A DNA stretch of 64,000 nt, from positions 1,322,001-1,386,000 of the forward strand of contig JAANDG010000003.1 of the NCBI GenBank assembly GCA_036852015.1, written 5' to 3'. The notes below the pieces were generated by a model that saw only the letters and a program-made list of their open reading frames with translations, had not been told where the DNA came from and did not search any database. Position 1 is the first letter of the stretch. Each line of letters begins with the position of its first letter. The translations under genes and the position numbers were made by a program. Source of the stretch: Pelodera strongyloides (Eukaryota > Nematoda > Chromadorea > Rhabditida > Rhabditidae). Below, one piece after another: positions 23,201 through 34,704 of the stretch.

Positions 23201-25727
23201 CATCTGTTGGCAAGCTTCCAGGTAGTTATATGAATCAGTAGTCTAGCTTGTAATATTCACCATTCCGATTCCCTCGGGGAAATATTCCCTGGGGACAGAA
23301 AATAGTATTCTATGTGAGACACGCAGAGAAAACACGGCGAATTGGGGAATTCCCCTTGATAAATGGAGTGGTGAACATGGCCTCAGAACTTGATGAGTGA
23401 CGTCATCCACTCATATCTCACTGTCAACTATATCTCGCTGTGCCATATTTGGTTTATGGGGATTTTTGAAAGGTTCCCGAGTAGTTTGACGAATTTGACC
23501 ACTAGGAGGCGTTTGACTTGTTACACGAATTCGGTTGCCATAAAATAAAATAAAAATTTACCACGCATATTGTTTTAGATGAACGAGATCATCTACGCCC
23601 TCAAGGACCATATCATTGGGCTGAACTGCGGACGCTGGGACTACATCTTCTCGTACATCAAGGTCTTCCAGAACCACAGGAAATTCCTCCTGCCCGACAG
23701 ATTCCAGATTGGTACGTAGTTGATGCACTTCACTATCCGTTGATACTTGGTACTGTATTTCATACTTGCGATTGATATCACGACGCTACGACATTGACTT
23801 TAAAGCAAAATTCCGGCCGGTTTTTGAAACGCATGGACAGCTGATTTCTTACGTGCTAATTTGCTCGAATTTAGCTCAATTTTTTATTCTTTATGCTCAT
23901 TTGCATAAGCTGCATAAGAATGCTGGTGTACTCGGTGCGTTTCAAAAACCGGCCGGTATTTGGCAGCGCTAGTTAACTTATAAGAAATTGAGGTAAATGC
24001 CGCTAGTGATGTCCTTTGCACCAACTACTTGTTTTCCATGCTAATTAGTACTTACCTATGTATTCATTAGGCATGACCGCGCCCTTCCTCCGTGCTTACG
24101 CGCAAGAAGTTGTCAAGACGTGCCACAGCCGAGGAATTCATGCTATGGGTGGAATGGCTGCACAGATCCCGATTCGCAATGATGAGGTAATTTTTTTTTA
24201 AACCGTTATCACAGGCGGTTTCTGAAAAGTATATCTGGACAACTGCATTCGCATTTATCGCATCTTATTATATAAGAAGTAACTGTAGCGTGCGCTAGTA
24301 CTCATGTCACAGTATAATTCTAATAATGTGTTCCGCTTCGGGAATAAAATAGTGCCGAAGCTCAACTTAGGATATTCAAATGCAAAGTTATTTGTAAAGA
24401 GTTGCGTCTACGTTACAGGCGTTTTATAAGTATGGAAAGACGTTTCAGACGGTGTTACCATAAACAAATCACCAGTCTATAGTACACAAAACTGGAGAAC
24501 TGTAACATAAAAGCTTTGTACTGTGCACTTTACCATCGTCTTGAAACCTTTCACATAATGGTGGTAACGTAAAATTTTCTAAGGCAATGTACCAATCTTT
24601 GCTTCAAGCCAATAATTTTGCAAGTTAAAATGTATTAGTCTCCTACCCCATTTTTTCAGGCGGCCAACGCAAGAGCATTGGCCCTCGTGCGCGCTGACAA
24701 GGAGCGCGAAGCATCTGACGGACACGATGGCACATGGGTGGCGCACCCTGGGCTTGTGCCGATTGCGCGCGAGGTCAGTTTTGGAAAATGCAATGCTCTT
24801 GAATAAAGGTGCACGTTCTTGAAGCACAACAGATTTATTATTTATTTATTTATTTATGTAAATTATGTACACTGCTTTGCTTGTGTCTCGGAACGGATTA
24901 CTTTCTTTTTAAATGTCCTTTATGCTTCAAGAGCATGCACCTTTATCCCAGGCATACTACAGTCACACGTTTGCTTATGACATTTTCGACAAATGTCTGA
25001 GCATTGGGCGACGAGTTCCCATGTGATAAATTGCACACGAACTTTGAAATTTTACTTATTAAACGAAAAGTTTAGGTGTTTGATGGTGTCATGACTGGAC
25101 CCAACCAGATTGATAAGCTCCTGAACATCCACGCCACAAATCTGGAGCTGACCGCCGTACCTAAGGGTTCAAGAACTGAGAACGGACTCAGACACAATAT
25201 CTCCGTCTCTCTGAGTGAGCATTTTTTGGGAGTATCAACTTACATTATGTATATTTAAGTTGAGAGCCTTTGAGAGTCTTAGTCTAAAATATACTTGAGC
25301 TTTGGTTCGGAAAAACTCGAGGCGCTTATGCTAATACTCTAATCTTTTCGGGTTCTTGTAAATTGCTTACCACATAAATCTCCCAATAGTGTAATTCTAA
25401 TCACAATTCTTTATAGGCTACATGGACTCGTGGCTCCGTGGAGTCGGCTGTGTGCCCCTATTCAACCTTATGGAAGATGCTGCTACTGCGGAAATTTCTC
25501 GGGCTCAACTCTGGCAATGGCTTCGACATGATGCCAAGCTCGAAGGTAAGTACTGATTTTTCGTTGCGGCTTTGGTTTGGCCATAGGCTTAGGCTTGGGC
25601 TGAGGCCTGTGAGCGTCAATTATGGGCCGTTTCACGTTAGTGCATGATTTTCCACCAAAATTGATCATATACATATTCTCTGTGGAATTTCTTCTTCTCT
25701 TTGGTGGATATATATATTATTATATAT

Positions 25728-25760
<33 letters not shown>

Positions 25761-26684
25761 ATGCTATGCATTTTTTCGTATTTTATCTTTGATTTACTAC
25801 TTTGAATTTTAAAACTATTGAATTCTTGCATCGTCTCTTATGGCGTTGCGCTCTTTCTAAGAGTCTAATAAACATTTCTAAACATATAAATATCAATTAG
25901 GCTAATAGATAAAAGTTTTCTACTATCTGAAATTACGTGTTGTCATTAAAGCAAAATACCGGCCGGTTTCTGAAACGCACCGTGGACAACTTACAACTTC
26001 TCACGAGTTCTACGGATTTATGCTAATTTACTCGAATTTAGCATTTAGCTCGATATTTTTTTCTAATTTATGCTCATTTACATAAGCTACAGAAAAGGCT
26101 GGTGTACCCGATGCGTTTCAAAAACCGGTCAGGATTTCGCTTTAAACATTTATCGATTTTCCTCCTTTTTAATTGATTAATTGATTTTCCGTCTAGATGG
26201 CCGAACAGTGGACGCACAGCTCATTTCCCAAACAATCAATGCTGAATTGGAGAAGAAATTGATCAGAGCCGGATCTGTGGTCAACAGACTACCAGAGGTA
26301 AATGATTAAAGCGGTGTAACATCCGGTATTTGAGAGTAATTTTAAACATTTGGATTGATTCCCTTATGTTGTATGCAAATGAATACAGTAGAATCAAAAA
26401 TAGCGTAGAATCGGACAGGGCAGTTATTCAATTCGCATATGCTACTTGGGCATCAAGATTCGGATTACCTTTAAAATCCGGATGATATACTGCTTTGAGA
26501 AAACATTGCACAAACCGTATATTTGTAAATAAATAAATAAAAAATTTTCCATATTTTGTTATTGATTATATAACTCTTATATTTCTAGGCTGCCGAACTT
26601 TTGGAGAAATTCGCCCTGGAGGAACACATGTCGGATTTCCTGACATTGGATGCCTATGACAAACTCGTGTCTGAAGGACATTAA
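14265..26684 (+). CDS. icl-1: Bifunctional isocitrate lyase / malate synthase (glyoxylate bypass)
   Basis: Splits isocitrate to glyoxylate and succinate, then joins glyoxylate with acetyl-CoA to malate, allowing fat-to-carbohydrate conversion. Exons: 14265-14300, 14703-14779, 14936-15093, 15481-15605, 15816-15929, 17305-17388, 17815-17939, 18190-18258, 18408-18543, 18721-18813, 19076-19177, 19452-19501, 19866-19945, 20118-20212, 20386-20530, 21015-21103, 21423-21494, 21806-21868, 22130-22217, 22547-22662, 23051-23221, 23579-23711, 24071-24186, 24660-24773, 25076-25214, 25417-25545, 26197-26297, 26589-26684. All phases fit and give 971 aa, close to the C. elegans protein. Lyase part about 1-448: metal-site Asp154 in [11 protein letters not shown] and catalytic Cys192 in KKCGH. 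Synthase part about 449-971: ADFEDS near 554, [14 protein letters not shown] 705-718, [13 protein letters not shown] 799-811, and Asp884 in [11 protein letters not shown], the expected catalytic base. The start has a good AAAAATGG context. The C-terminus is SEGH, so there is no SKL-type peroxisome signal. All active-site motifs seen are intact. Confidence 0.97.
15217..15388. mobile_element. A-family TTAA MITE (A5), icl-1 intron 3
   Basis: Runs TTAAAGCGAAATACCGGCC to GGCCGGTATTTCTGTTTAA. It is 172 bp and lies between exons 3 and 4 without touching splice sites. Confidence 0.85.
15988..16015 (-). repeat. Interstitial telomere-like tract (GCCTAA)n
   Basis: Four CCTAAG units followed by CCTAACCCTAA in icl-1 intron 5. 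Confidence 0.85.
16305..16735. mobile_element. H-family TTAA element, icl-1 intron 5
   Basis: Left end TTAAAGGAAGGCAGTCACTTC, right end GTGACTGCGATCCTTTAA. A half copy is at 19354-19420 and a full copy at 60335-60749. The inner arms pair partly. It is 431 bp with no ORF. Confidence 0.7.
17430..17500 (+). repeat. tRNA-like SINE head, icl-1 intron 6
   Basis: Has an A box (TGGTGTAGTGG) and a B box (GGTTCAATTC) at tRNA spacing, and a T-arm with one mismatch. The anticodon arm is short and the acceptor stem does not close. It is therefore a tRNA-derived repeat or pseudogene, not a working tRNA gene. Confidence 0.5.
19975..20042 (+). repeat. (GA)n microsatellite, icl-1 intron 13
   Basis: Imperfect GAGA tract. 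Confidence 0.85.
20829..20997. mobile_element. A-family TTAA MITE (A6), icl-1 intron 15
   Basis: Starts TTAAAGCGCAATACCGGCC; ends CCGGCCGATATTTTGCTTTAA only 17 bases before exon 16, so it overlaps the likely branch/polypyrimidine region. Confidence 0.85.
21147..21166 (-). repeat. Interstitial telomere-like tract (GCCTAA)n
   Basis: Three CCTAAG units in icl-1 intron 16. Confidence 0.8.
21303..21372 (+). repeat. tRNA-like sequence, icl-1 intron 16
   Basis: Clean D-stem (GCGT/ACGC), clean T-arm (GCGGG-TTCGATC-CCCGC) and a near-complete anticodon stem with loop CCGGACA. Position 33 is C instead of T and the acceptor stem pairs at only 4 of 7 positions. The pol III A and B boxes are intact. It is a tRNA pseudogene or a young tRNA-derived SINE. 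Confidence 0.5.
22446..22522 (+). repeat. (TC)n microsatellite, icl-1 intron 19
   Basis: Two TCTC tracts split by TGTCGTTATG, ending about 25 bases before exon 20. The tract may act as part of the polypyrimidine region. Confidence 0.8.
23255..23400. repeat. Repeat family J (copy 1), icl-1 intron 21
   Basis: ATTCACCATTCCGATTCCC then GGGGAAATATTCCC and GGGGACAGAAAATAG recur at 32375-32560. A closing GGTGAACAT block gives partial inverted ends. Confidence 0.55.
23799..23962. mobile_element. A-family TTAA MITE (A7), icl-1 intron 22
   Basis: Left end TTAAAGCAAAATTCCGGCC. The right arm reaches CCGGCCGGTATTTGG, then decays before CGCTTTAA. Confidence 0.8.
24794..25045. repeat. Repeat family M (copy 2), icl-1 intron 24
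   Basis: Inverted pair TTGAATAAAGGTGCACGTTC and TCAAGAGCATGCACCTTTAT about 120 bp apart. These are followed by GCGACGAGTTCC...GTGATAAATTGC, as in 3645-3775. Confidence 0.55.
25706..25762. repeat. (TA)n microsatellite, icl-1 intron 26
   Basis: About 55 bp of alternating TA with a few TT breaks. Confidence 0.9.
25946..26145. mobile_element. A-family TTAA MITE (A8), icl-1 intron 26
   Basis: Starts TTAAAGCAAAATACCGGCC, ends ACCGGTCAGGATTTCGCTTTAA. At 200 bp it is longer than most copies because of a TTTAGCATTTAGC duplication. Confidence 0.85.
26306..26497. mobile_element. B-family TTAA MITE (B4), icl-1 intron 27
   Basis: Left end TTAAAGCGGTGTAACATCCGG, right arm ATCCGGATGATATACTGCTTTGA with decayed target site. 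Confidence 0.7.
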
Positions 26685-26779
26685 AACAGCAATTAGCATA
26701 TTAGTATTTAAACTAGCATGTCATTCCCCCGATCCCGATTCCGTGCACGCCGTGCTACAGTAGCTGGAATGGTTATGCT

Positions 26780-26971
26780 AATCGCTATGTATTACCTCAG
26801 TTTTCAACTGGTTGTTTTATAGACAAGCTGTAAAACACCAATTTTTTATGTAGAAGCTTTTATGGTGCGGGAAACACCACCAAAAATCGCTATGTATTAC
26901 CTCAGTTTTCAACTGGTTGTTTTATAGACAAGCTGTAAAACACCAATTTTTTTATGTAGAAGCTTTTATGG
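26780..26971 (+). repeat. Tandem duplication in the icl-1 3' flank
   Basis: An 86-bp block (26780-26865) from AATCGCTATGTATTACC to AAGCTTTTATGG is repeated at 26885-26971 with one extra T. About 19 bp lies between the copies. It sits about 95 bases after the stop, probably in the 3' UTR. Confidence 0.85.
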
Positions 26972-27126
26972 CGGTTATATGTTACTTGTTGACCCCATGA
27001 TGTTTGTTTATCACTATTCTACAGGTGTATTGTTTCTTATTTTTAGGTTCGCTTTGCAAACTCGCGTTTACCTGAGTGAGTAGATCCTGTCTCAGCCAAT
27101 GTCTTATGTTTGGGCGCGGCTTGAGT

Positions 27127-27148
27127 TAAGCCTAAGCCTAAGCCTAAG
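27127..27148 (-). repeat. Interstitial telomere-like tract (GCCTAA)n
   Basis: Three to four CCTAAG units just before the likely icl-1 poly(A) signal. Confidence 0.85.
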
Positions 27149-27162
27149 TAGAAACAATGGAT

Positions 27163-27168
27163 AATAAA
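27163..27168 (+). terminator. Possible icl-1 poly(A) signal
   Basis: AATAAA in GGATAATAAAGG, about 480 bases after the stop. It is the first clear hexamer downstream of the duplication. Confidence 0.4.
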
Positions 27169-27189
27169 GGAGCTGTCTCGGGTGTCGTA

Positions 27190-28071
27190 TTTCTTTGCAA
27201 CACGAGTCGCTGTTTTACGGTTTTTATGTTTGTCTTTGTCTTTGTGAAAAGTTGAAAAGTTATTCCTCCCTAGACTAAATTATTATCAGCATTCCTTGTA
27301 CATTATATTTTATATTGTCTTAGTACTTAATTTTATAGTTTCTTGAAGTTGTTATATTAACACCGCCGCCAATCTATGTAAAAAAAAACTTGATTACACC
27401 TAATTTGTATGCAATATAGGACCGTGTCGAGATTAATCCTGTGTATGTTATTCATGTATTGTTTGTAAATAAATAAAAATAAAATTCCGTTTTCCTTATG
27501 CATAGTACTTTCCTTGAGAAGGGATTTATGGCGAGCGGCGAAAAGGGCGACTCGGCTACATTCCCGGCGCGCGCGAAGTTTTTCACCCACAGCGCGCAGC
27601 CAGCGCCAGACTCACCGCGTAGTTCGGGCGAGAATTTGGCTGCGCACCACCCTAGTTCTGAAACGAACGAACCAGCTACAGAGAGGATAAACATAGATAT
27701 GACGTTTACTTCAGTAAACGTATCAAAAGGTGCAAGGTTTAAAAATACTGCGGTGTTTTTCTACGTTTCGAGTAATGCAAATTGACAGTTTGCAGTTCCC
27801 ACTTAAAACACACGATATTCGTAAATATTAATTAACAAGTGAAAAACAAAATCTTACTAATTAGCCATGCATAAACTTATCATTACGTGACTAATAGACG
27901 GATTTGTTTTTGAGGATTTTGCCACAAGGCACTGCGTTTCCTATAGGCTCTACAGTTGCCAATTGGTTGTGCCGTTGTAGCTAAAAATTAGGACTACATC
28001 AGTCTCGAAAAAGATCTGTGCTGGTGCACACACTTCCGCCGCGCGAACTTTCTCCCTTCATTTCTGCATTT
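27190..28071. other. Intergenic, nothing recognised
   Basis: A GC-rich patch at 27525-27650 gives an open plus-strand frame (27498-27785) of low-complexity Ala/Pro/Ser type. A similar GCGCACCACC...GTTC block occurs at 39240-39275, so it is more likely a repeat than a gene. Confidence 0.35.
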
Positions 28072-28233
28072 TTAAAGCGGTATAACAGCAGCCGGTTTTG
28101 AAACGTAAGTCGGACGCTGTATTCTCATGCATTATATGCAAATTAGTGTAACTAGAATAAAGAATTAACCCAGCTTATGGACAAAGAAATGCAGTTGCCC
28201 AACATACTTTCAAAACCGCTCTTATTAGAGCGT
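28072..28233. mobile_element. B-family TTAA MITE (B5)
   Basis: Left end TTAAAGCGGTATAACAGCAGCCGG. The right arm CTTTCAAAACCGC is followed by a decayed end. Confidence 0.6.
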
Positions 28234-28883
28234 AAATTACTTACGTATTTCTTACGTATTTCTTTGATATCTATCTTATTGTAAATGTATTACTTTTTGT
28301 CTTTTAGTTGTTTCATCAGAGGCAACGATGACTTTTGAACTTCCCAAAATTTCTGATCTTTTCAACATTTTGAAGGCCCTTTGCTTTTACAACCCTACGC
28401 CAATTTTCCATTATTAGATCGCGTACTTCACATAAATGGCTAGGCTAGTTGCTTAGAGCTGAAAGCGAAAAACGCCCTTTATTCTACTGGGACTTAAGAA
28501 AACCTCGATAAAGAACTTCAATAAACCTTGCAAACTTCCGGGACCCTATTTCTATGTTAGGCGTGAGTGCTTTTTGAAACCTATAGAAATTATTGCAAAC
28601 TTTGACGAATCTGTAAATTTACGACTAATTCAATCAATTCAATTAATTAATTCAATTCGCCCCATGCTTTATTTTTGATATGTATTGTTAAAAACCAATA
28701 AAAATCACAATCAGTCAAATTCGATAAACTTGATCGGAAGCTCCGTTCTATTCGGCAGCTGGTGGCTGGTGCACTATAGCCGGCGGCTAAATAACGCGCT
28801 AGTAGAACAGACCTTCCGAGCTAGTTGGTCCAATATCAGAAAACTACAGACGCTGAGATCCTTGACTTGGAAACCTTTTGCAC

Positions 28884-29145
28884 TGGGCCTGGTGGTCCAG
28901 TGGCAGGGAGTTCGTCTCTAACGCAATCGACCCGAGTTCGATTCCGGTCCCGTGACACCTTTGAAACCACCACCAGGCGAGTTAACCATGGGCGATCCCT
29001 CCTGGCCTTGGCCCGAAGACGTCGAGCAATTTGTCATCTGGAACTCGTCGCCTACTGCTCAGGACCTCTGCGGAACATGTCATAAGCAAACCTTGAAATT
29101 GTACTTTGAACTCCCTTTAATAAAGGTGCACGCTCTTGAAGCGTA
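28884..29145 (+). repeat. tRNA-derived SINE candidate
   Basis: A box TGGTCCAGTGG and B box GAGTTCGATTCC lie at tRNA spacing at 28891-28950. About 190 bp of unrelated body follows, which runs into the family M end (AATAAAGGTGCACGCTCTTGAAGCG). This is a tRNA head plus body layout. Confidence 0.5.
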
Positions 29146-30347
29146 AAACAAATTTAAAAAATTTTTTGATTGTGGTTTTTATTATGGGGGTGAACATTAA
29201 ATACAAAAAAAAAGTACGCGACGATTTGAATTGACCCTTCCTTTAACTGTAAAAAACCCAAATGACTAGTACGTAATGGCCATAGTCGTAACTCGTAGCA
29301 GGAGTGCAACTCATTATGGGCAATTATTATTTATTTTGATCACAACTTGGAACTTCTATTCTCTTAATGTCAAACTAACGGCTCCTCATTCGAAAGTACT
29401 TATATTCTCAGAATATGAATATAATATACACATATCCATTGTCATTTCTGCGATAATGGCATATTGCCTGGCAGCAAGGTTCCATAAAGTTAGAAGTAAC
29501 AAATATAGCCAACAATCATATTCTTGCTTTCTTTGTTTGAGAAATAGGGTTTCATAAGTAAGTAGAAAAGTGATGGGTTTTTTTTTGGATAACCATCAAC
29601 ATGAACATGGAATAAATAATACGAATCTACAGTTTTATTATCAACTAAATCTAAAATCCTTCCAAAAGTCGAATATCAGAAAGTATTACCCGTGTAGTCC
29701 TTGAAAACAGTTGGAAAAACAAACATCTTTGTAATTGTTTGTGATTACGATACGATACGATTCACGATAAGTACGCTCACTGGAATACTCCGATCGTAGT
29801 TTTCAAAAGATCCCTTTTCAATCAAATGTAGCTTTCGACCCGGACATGTCGGTGTCCGGCCCGCCCGGGTCTCCGCCCGTTTCCCGCGAAAATGGCAAGC
29901 GTGCCGCATTCTTGCCGTCTCATAGATTTTTCCATTCAATTTATTTCAATTATGAACATCCCGGCGTGACAAAGCCGACCTCCGACACAGAAAACAAACC
30001 ACACTTTGAATGAAGCGATTTGCGGAAATAATGTTTTTTTTTTGTGCAATTTTATCCCAAAGCACTTATTGGAATTGAAATTGAAATATATGTACATTAG
30101 TGGATGGTTTGGTCGGGCGACCTTTATTGCATGCAGATTTAAAATGGGAAATCGAAATACACCACTGCCTGAGTTTTATTCTTTGCTTAGATAATGGAGC
30201 TTCTCAAATACACTTTTTAACAATATAGCCGTTAAGGTTAGGTCATTTATAACGGGAGTGATCTAACTCCCTGTTTACAGTAAAACTAAGCAAAATAATA
30301 ATAATATTAGGAATATGAAATAGATATGTCTAGTAGGATCTCAATCA
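29146..30347. other. Intergenic, nothing recognised
   Basis: AT-rich, no splice-bounded exons. The open frame 29276-29557 has no family features. A GC-rich patch lies at 29830-29910. Confidence 0.3.
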
Positions 30348-30522
30348 TTAAAGCGAAATACCGGCCGGCTTTTGAAACACATCGAGTACACCAGCGTCCT
30401 TATGCAGCTTATGCAAATGAGCACAAATTAGAACAAAAAATGGAGCTAAATTATATTAACTTAGCATTAATACGTAAGAATTCAGTTGATCACTTTCATA
30501 AACCGGCCGGTATTTCGCTTTA
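30348..30522. mobile_element. A-family TTAA MITE (A9)
   Basis: Runs TTAAAGCGAAATACCGGCC to CCGGCCGGTATTTCGCTTTAA, 175 bp. Confidence 0.85.
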
Positions 30523-31139
30523 AGTATCAAACCACATAGCACTGAAGAAATGGTTTGGTTCTTATTCCCACTTTGATAAACTCTTGAAACGTCATCCCAA
30601 TTTCTCATTATATGAAATTTCTGCATTTTTCACAAATAGCCTTTTCCTCGGAAAAATTCTCCAACAAAAAAAGTTGATTATTCGTTCATTGTGCTCATTA
30701 TATACACATACGTTAACGTTTTTATTGATACCATTACGGTAGGATATGAGGTCTTTCTGTGTGACTTGAATACATGTATGTAGTAAGAAATAATAGGAAT
30801 AGGGGCATAAAGTATAGGAATAAGAGGATATGTTTATTATGCTACTATATACATATGTGCGTTCAATATAGGAATGTGTAGCAGTAACATTGTTGTTTTT
30901 TTCTTGATAACACTTGATGATTTTCTTTCTTATACAACCGCACGGTATCATTTTAAGCTCTCTTCTCCCTTTCTAAAACTTTAACTTTTCCTACCTCTCT
31001 AACTTCTCTAACATAACGTCTTTAACCTCTGTAACTTCTCTAAAACTTTAAGAATCGATCAACTTGTCTTCTCTCCGAACACTGCACTATTTACTTGGCT
31101 CTCACAATTTAATTTTTTATTTAAACTTACTATGATATT

Positions 31140-31430
31140 TGTTTCCGAGCTCGGCCCGCGGAAAAACCAGCTAGTTTTTTTTACTAGTTTCCTACTAGGT
31201 TTTTAGTCGGAAAAGGCTCGGAAAATCCACGGGAAAAGCTCGGAAAATCCACGGGAAAAGCTCGGAAACGGACAAAAAGGCAGCTCCCGAGCTCGGCCCG
31301 CCTATTTTCCGAGCTCGGCCCGAGAACCTCAAAGTTTCCGATCTTTTTCCGAGGGTCTTCTCGGAGAATACTCGGGAACTAGGCGGAAAAAGCTCGGAAA
31401 TGCAAAGTTTCTCGGAAAAAGCTCGGGATT
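31140..31430. repeat. Low-complexity CTCGGAAA repeat field
   Basis: Imperfect repeats of GCTCGGAAAA, CACGGGAAAAGCTCGG and GAGCTCGGCCCG in both orientations over about 290 bp. The unit is irregular. Confidence 0.7.
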
Positions 31431-31746
31431 CATGAACAGAGTCTATCCACAGTGTTTATTTCCAATTCAAAATTGAGTATTTTCACAAATTAGCCAATTT
31501 ATTTCGTTGTTTTTCAACTTTTGGCCGTTTTTCACCACGAAACGAGCCTACGACCTTTCGCAACTATATAACTTTGCACCACAAATAGTCTTGCAAAAAA
31601 GCCGGTCGTTCTATTTTGGTGGCGTGGCGCAATTAACTTTTCCGCAGAGTAATATCTTTAAAATTATTACTTCCGCCGCGTTATTTTCTTATTTTCAATT
31701 TGCCATTTGACGTCATGGACGAAGCGTTTTTCTATTAACAGCAGTT

Positions 31747-31909
31747 TTAAAGGGGTATGGCAAGAGGTTTTGAAAGGCGTTTTCTGGGCTGCTGCACTCT
31801 AATGTACTATGTACAAATTGCGTTCTCGTCTGTGGTCTGCATGTACTGGCAAACAGAGCTTTGATGAAAATGTAGTAACTTTCACTAACCACATGTCATA
31901 CCGCTTTAA
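31747..31909. mobile_element. B-family TTAA MITE (B6)
   Basis: Left end TTAAAGGGGTATGGCAAG, right end ACATGTCATACCGCTTTAA; a distant member. Confidence 0.55.
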
Positions 31910-32374
31910 AATGTTCATCGTCTATCATCAAAGACAATGGCATACAGGCTATTTTCCTAAACCAGAATACAACCTCCCTAGTCTTAGTATTCTAATTACC
32001 GTGGGATTTCCCGTTTACTTCTCGTCAACATGAATAAACACCGTCTCAAAATTAACAATAACAGTTACGCAAACAGCGTAAATAACATAAATGCCACAAA
32101 GTACATCCGTACTAGGCGTTGAATTCGGTAAAAGGTTTGTTAAAATAATTATTGTTACGTCTTCCTGGCCCGAGCCTCTTGGTATCTTTGTGTTTTTGAA
32201 CTTTATTTATTTTTCTTTGTATACTGATTGTGAGAAAAAGGTAACATCTTTCTGAATGGCTTCCGTGTAGAAATAACAAATTCATCGGTGTTGTATACTA
32301 TTGTTATTGTTGCTAAATTATAATAAGCTTTCGTATCGAAAATATACCACCTTCACCTTACAGTGTCAAGAGGC
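31910..32374. other. Intergenic, nothing recognised
   Basis: AT-rich spacer between repeats without gene signals. Confidence 0.3.
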
Positions 32375-32560
32375 CATATTCACCACTCCGATTCCCTCGG
32401 GGAAATATTCCCTGGCCTGGGGACAGAAAATAGCATTCTAATGTGGAAAACGCAGAGAAAAAGACGTGGAATTCCCATAGGGGGAACTTATGCCTTTACT
32501 ATGATTATCACTTTAGAATACTATGTCCTGTGCCCAGGGAAGAATACTTTCCGGAGGGAA
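32375..32560. repeat. Repeat family J (copy 2)
   Basis: ATATTCACCACTCCGATTCC block with GGGGACAGAAAATAGCATTCTAATG as in 23255-23400. GGGAAGTGGTGAATATG closes an inverted pair. Confidence 0.55.
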
Positions 32561-32764
32561 GTGGTGAATATGATCTCCAGTTGCTTTATAGACTTGCTTT
32601 ACATTGGGTTTCCCCAAAAATGTATAAGAATCATGCACTAGCGTGAACATAGCGCTTTTCCGTCGTAGAGTCACGCTTGAGTCACACAATTGGTTATGTT
32701 ATAACGTTTGTCAATATGTCAATATGTGGAGCTCTTACAATACAATTACACAGGAAAAACGGTA

Positions 32765-32960
32765 TAATTGCCCAGACCACAGAAAAACCAGCAGTGGCCG
32801 GTCATCAAATGGTTTTCACCGAAAAAGCCATTTGGTGACCGGCTTCTGACCATTTCGTATGGTGACCAGTTGCCGACGGTTTTCGAGAAAACTTGGTCAC
32901 GACATGGTCAGTCACCAGTGGTCACCAAATAGGCAGGCCCACAAGAAAAAAACAGGGAAC
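32765..32960. repeat. Repeat family K (copy 1)
   Basis: Built of variants of CCATTTGGTGAC and GTCACCAAATGG with AAAACCGTC words. The same mix occurs at 39672-39885 and 54487-54700. Inverted arms start near AATTGCCC-AGACCACAG. Confidence 0.65.
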
Positions 32961-32999
32961 CGTCACCAAATGGTTTCTCCGTTTCCTATGTAGTTTTAT

Positions 33000-34001
33000 T
33001 GTTTGCAGGATGTAGTCTGTGCATCGAGTGTAAACTGGACTGTGTAGTGTTACGTCCGAAAACAAAAATAAAATGTTTATTTAGATGCGGCATTGCTAAA
33101 GCTCCTTGAGTCTTTTTTCCCTTTTCCTCGCATATTGGTGACAAAGTGCTCATTTCCCTATGTACCATTTATAAACAATTATCTTACCAAAGTGCTTATA
33201 ATAATAATAAATGTTTATTGATTACATAAATAACACATAATCAAAGACAACCCTATGACGGAAAAGCGTATAAAAACATCCCATACTGCCAAGTGACAAG
33301 GAGCCATTGACATTAATTACTCTGTTTATGTCTATTTTATGTATTTGACCTCTGCATATATATTCCATTATGATAATTTATAAAAAAGCGGGCACTTTAT
33401 TATAACAATGAGGTGTTGATCTAATAAACCAACGCAAAGAAATTAACTAAAGTATTTTTTATTTCTAAAGCATATATTTCGGCGAGTCGCACTGTTTTTT
33501 GGCGTGCAAGCGGCGTGCAGCGCAACCCTATCGTATGGGGCGCGGTGGAGGGCACAGGCACGTCACCGTGCCTTCGAGCACCCTTGGTGTGCGCCTCCCC
33601 GCTATGTCGGACAATATTTTTGTGCGGCGATGGTGCGTAGTTTCACGTTGTAAGCCGCACACCGTAACTACAACGCTTTCGAGCGGCAACAACGCAGCAG
33701 GTACGCCAATTTTCACTTTGCAAATAAATGCTAAACATCTGAAAAACATAGGATATTCCCCATGTTCCAGACTGTCCAGCCTGCAATAACTGAATTTCAT
33801 CCCGTGATATACTAAACGCATATAATGTGCTCTGCTGACATATGTTCAAACAAATATACGGGGCGCCAAGCAAAAAAAAACGCTTTCAAAATGTCTGCAG
33901 AAAATGTGGCAAACTTTTCGCCCGATGTCACAAATACATCTGTATTTTGCATCTAACTGGCGGTTCAAGCCTCTTTGCAAACTAGCTTTCTACCGTTTTC
34001 A
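33000..34001. other. Intergenic, nothing recognised
   Basis: Includes a GC-rich patch at 33490-33700 with open frames on both strands but no splice signals or recognisable motif. Confidence 0.3.
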
Positions 34002-34160
34002 ATAAAGCAGTATTGTACCTAGTTTGTGATTTGCATGTGATACGCATATCCTATGTAAATTTGATGCCGGAAGATTCGGACCGGCACCAAAAATTTGCGT
34101 AGGATACATAGGATATGCGTATCATATGCAAATTCCCAAAGTAGGTACGTTACTGCTTTG
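34002..34160. mobile_element. C-family TTAA MITE, diverged (C5)
   Basis: Arms AGCAGTATTGTACCTAGTTTG and GTAGGTACGTTACTGCTTTG around a CATATCCTATGTAAATTTG... palindrome. Confidence 0.65.
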
Positions 34161-34704
34161 AAGTTTACCTATGATTGCTGTCTTGAACGTAAGCCTTGGT
34201 CTTGAATAAATCAGACTTTGTATATCAGAGTCCGAGGAAATAGTGCATCATAATGAGGGACGGTAAAGAAATATAATTACTTTTCAGGAAGATAAAAAAG
34301 GACACAAAGTCCCTTAATCGACGCTTATGTTCTCAATGATTGTGAATACTTTTGCACCTTTATGAACTGTTGAATTTTAAATTTTAAGGTTAGCGTATTT
34401 ATGTTTTGGAAATAGTTCCGGAACCATGTTAGCGCTTAGGGACGGCTGGTTTCCGCTGGCAAGCATGCGGGATTTTTTTTGCGGGTTCCCATTTTCTGCG
34501 CCATTAGTATGCCGCAACAGCGCCGCGCACCGGTCAATATTCTCGTTTTCGGAGAAGAGCTCAAAAGTCTCTTTCGTTACTGTATTTGCATGATTCTACA
34601 TTGTATCATAATATCATATCTGCAATTTAGTTTACTAAAAAATCTATTTTTGTTGTAAATCCGTTGGCAAATAGCAGCATTTGACCTCCGTATTAGCCCC
34701 GTGT

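Noticed and set aside
33490..33821. GC-rich open frames on both strands
   Set aside because: No splice signals, no motif and similar length on both strands, typical of a GC-rich patch with few stop codons.
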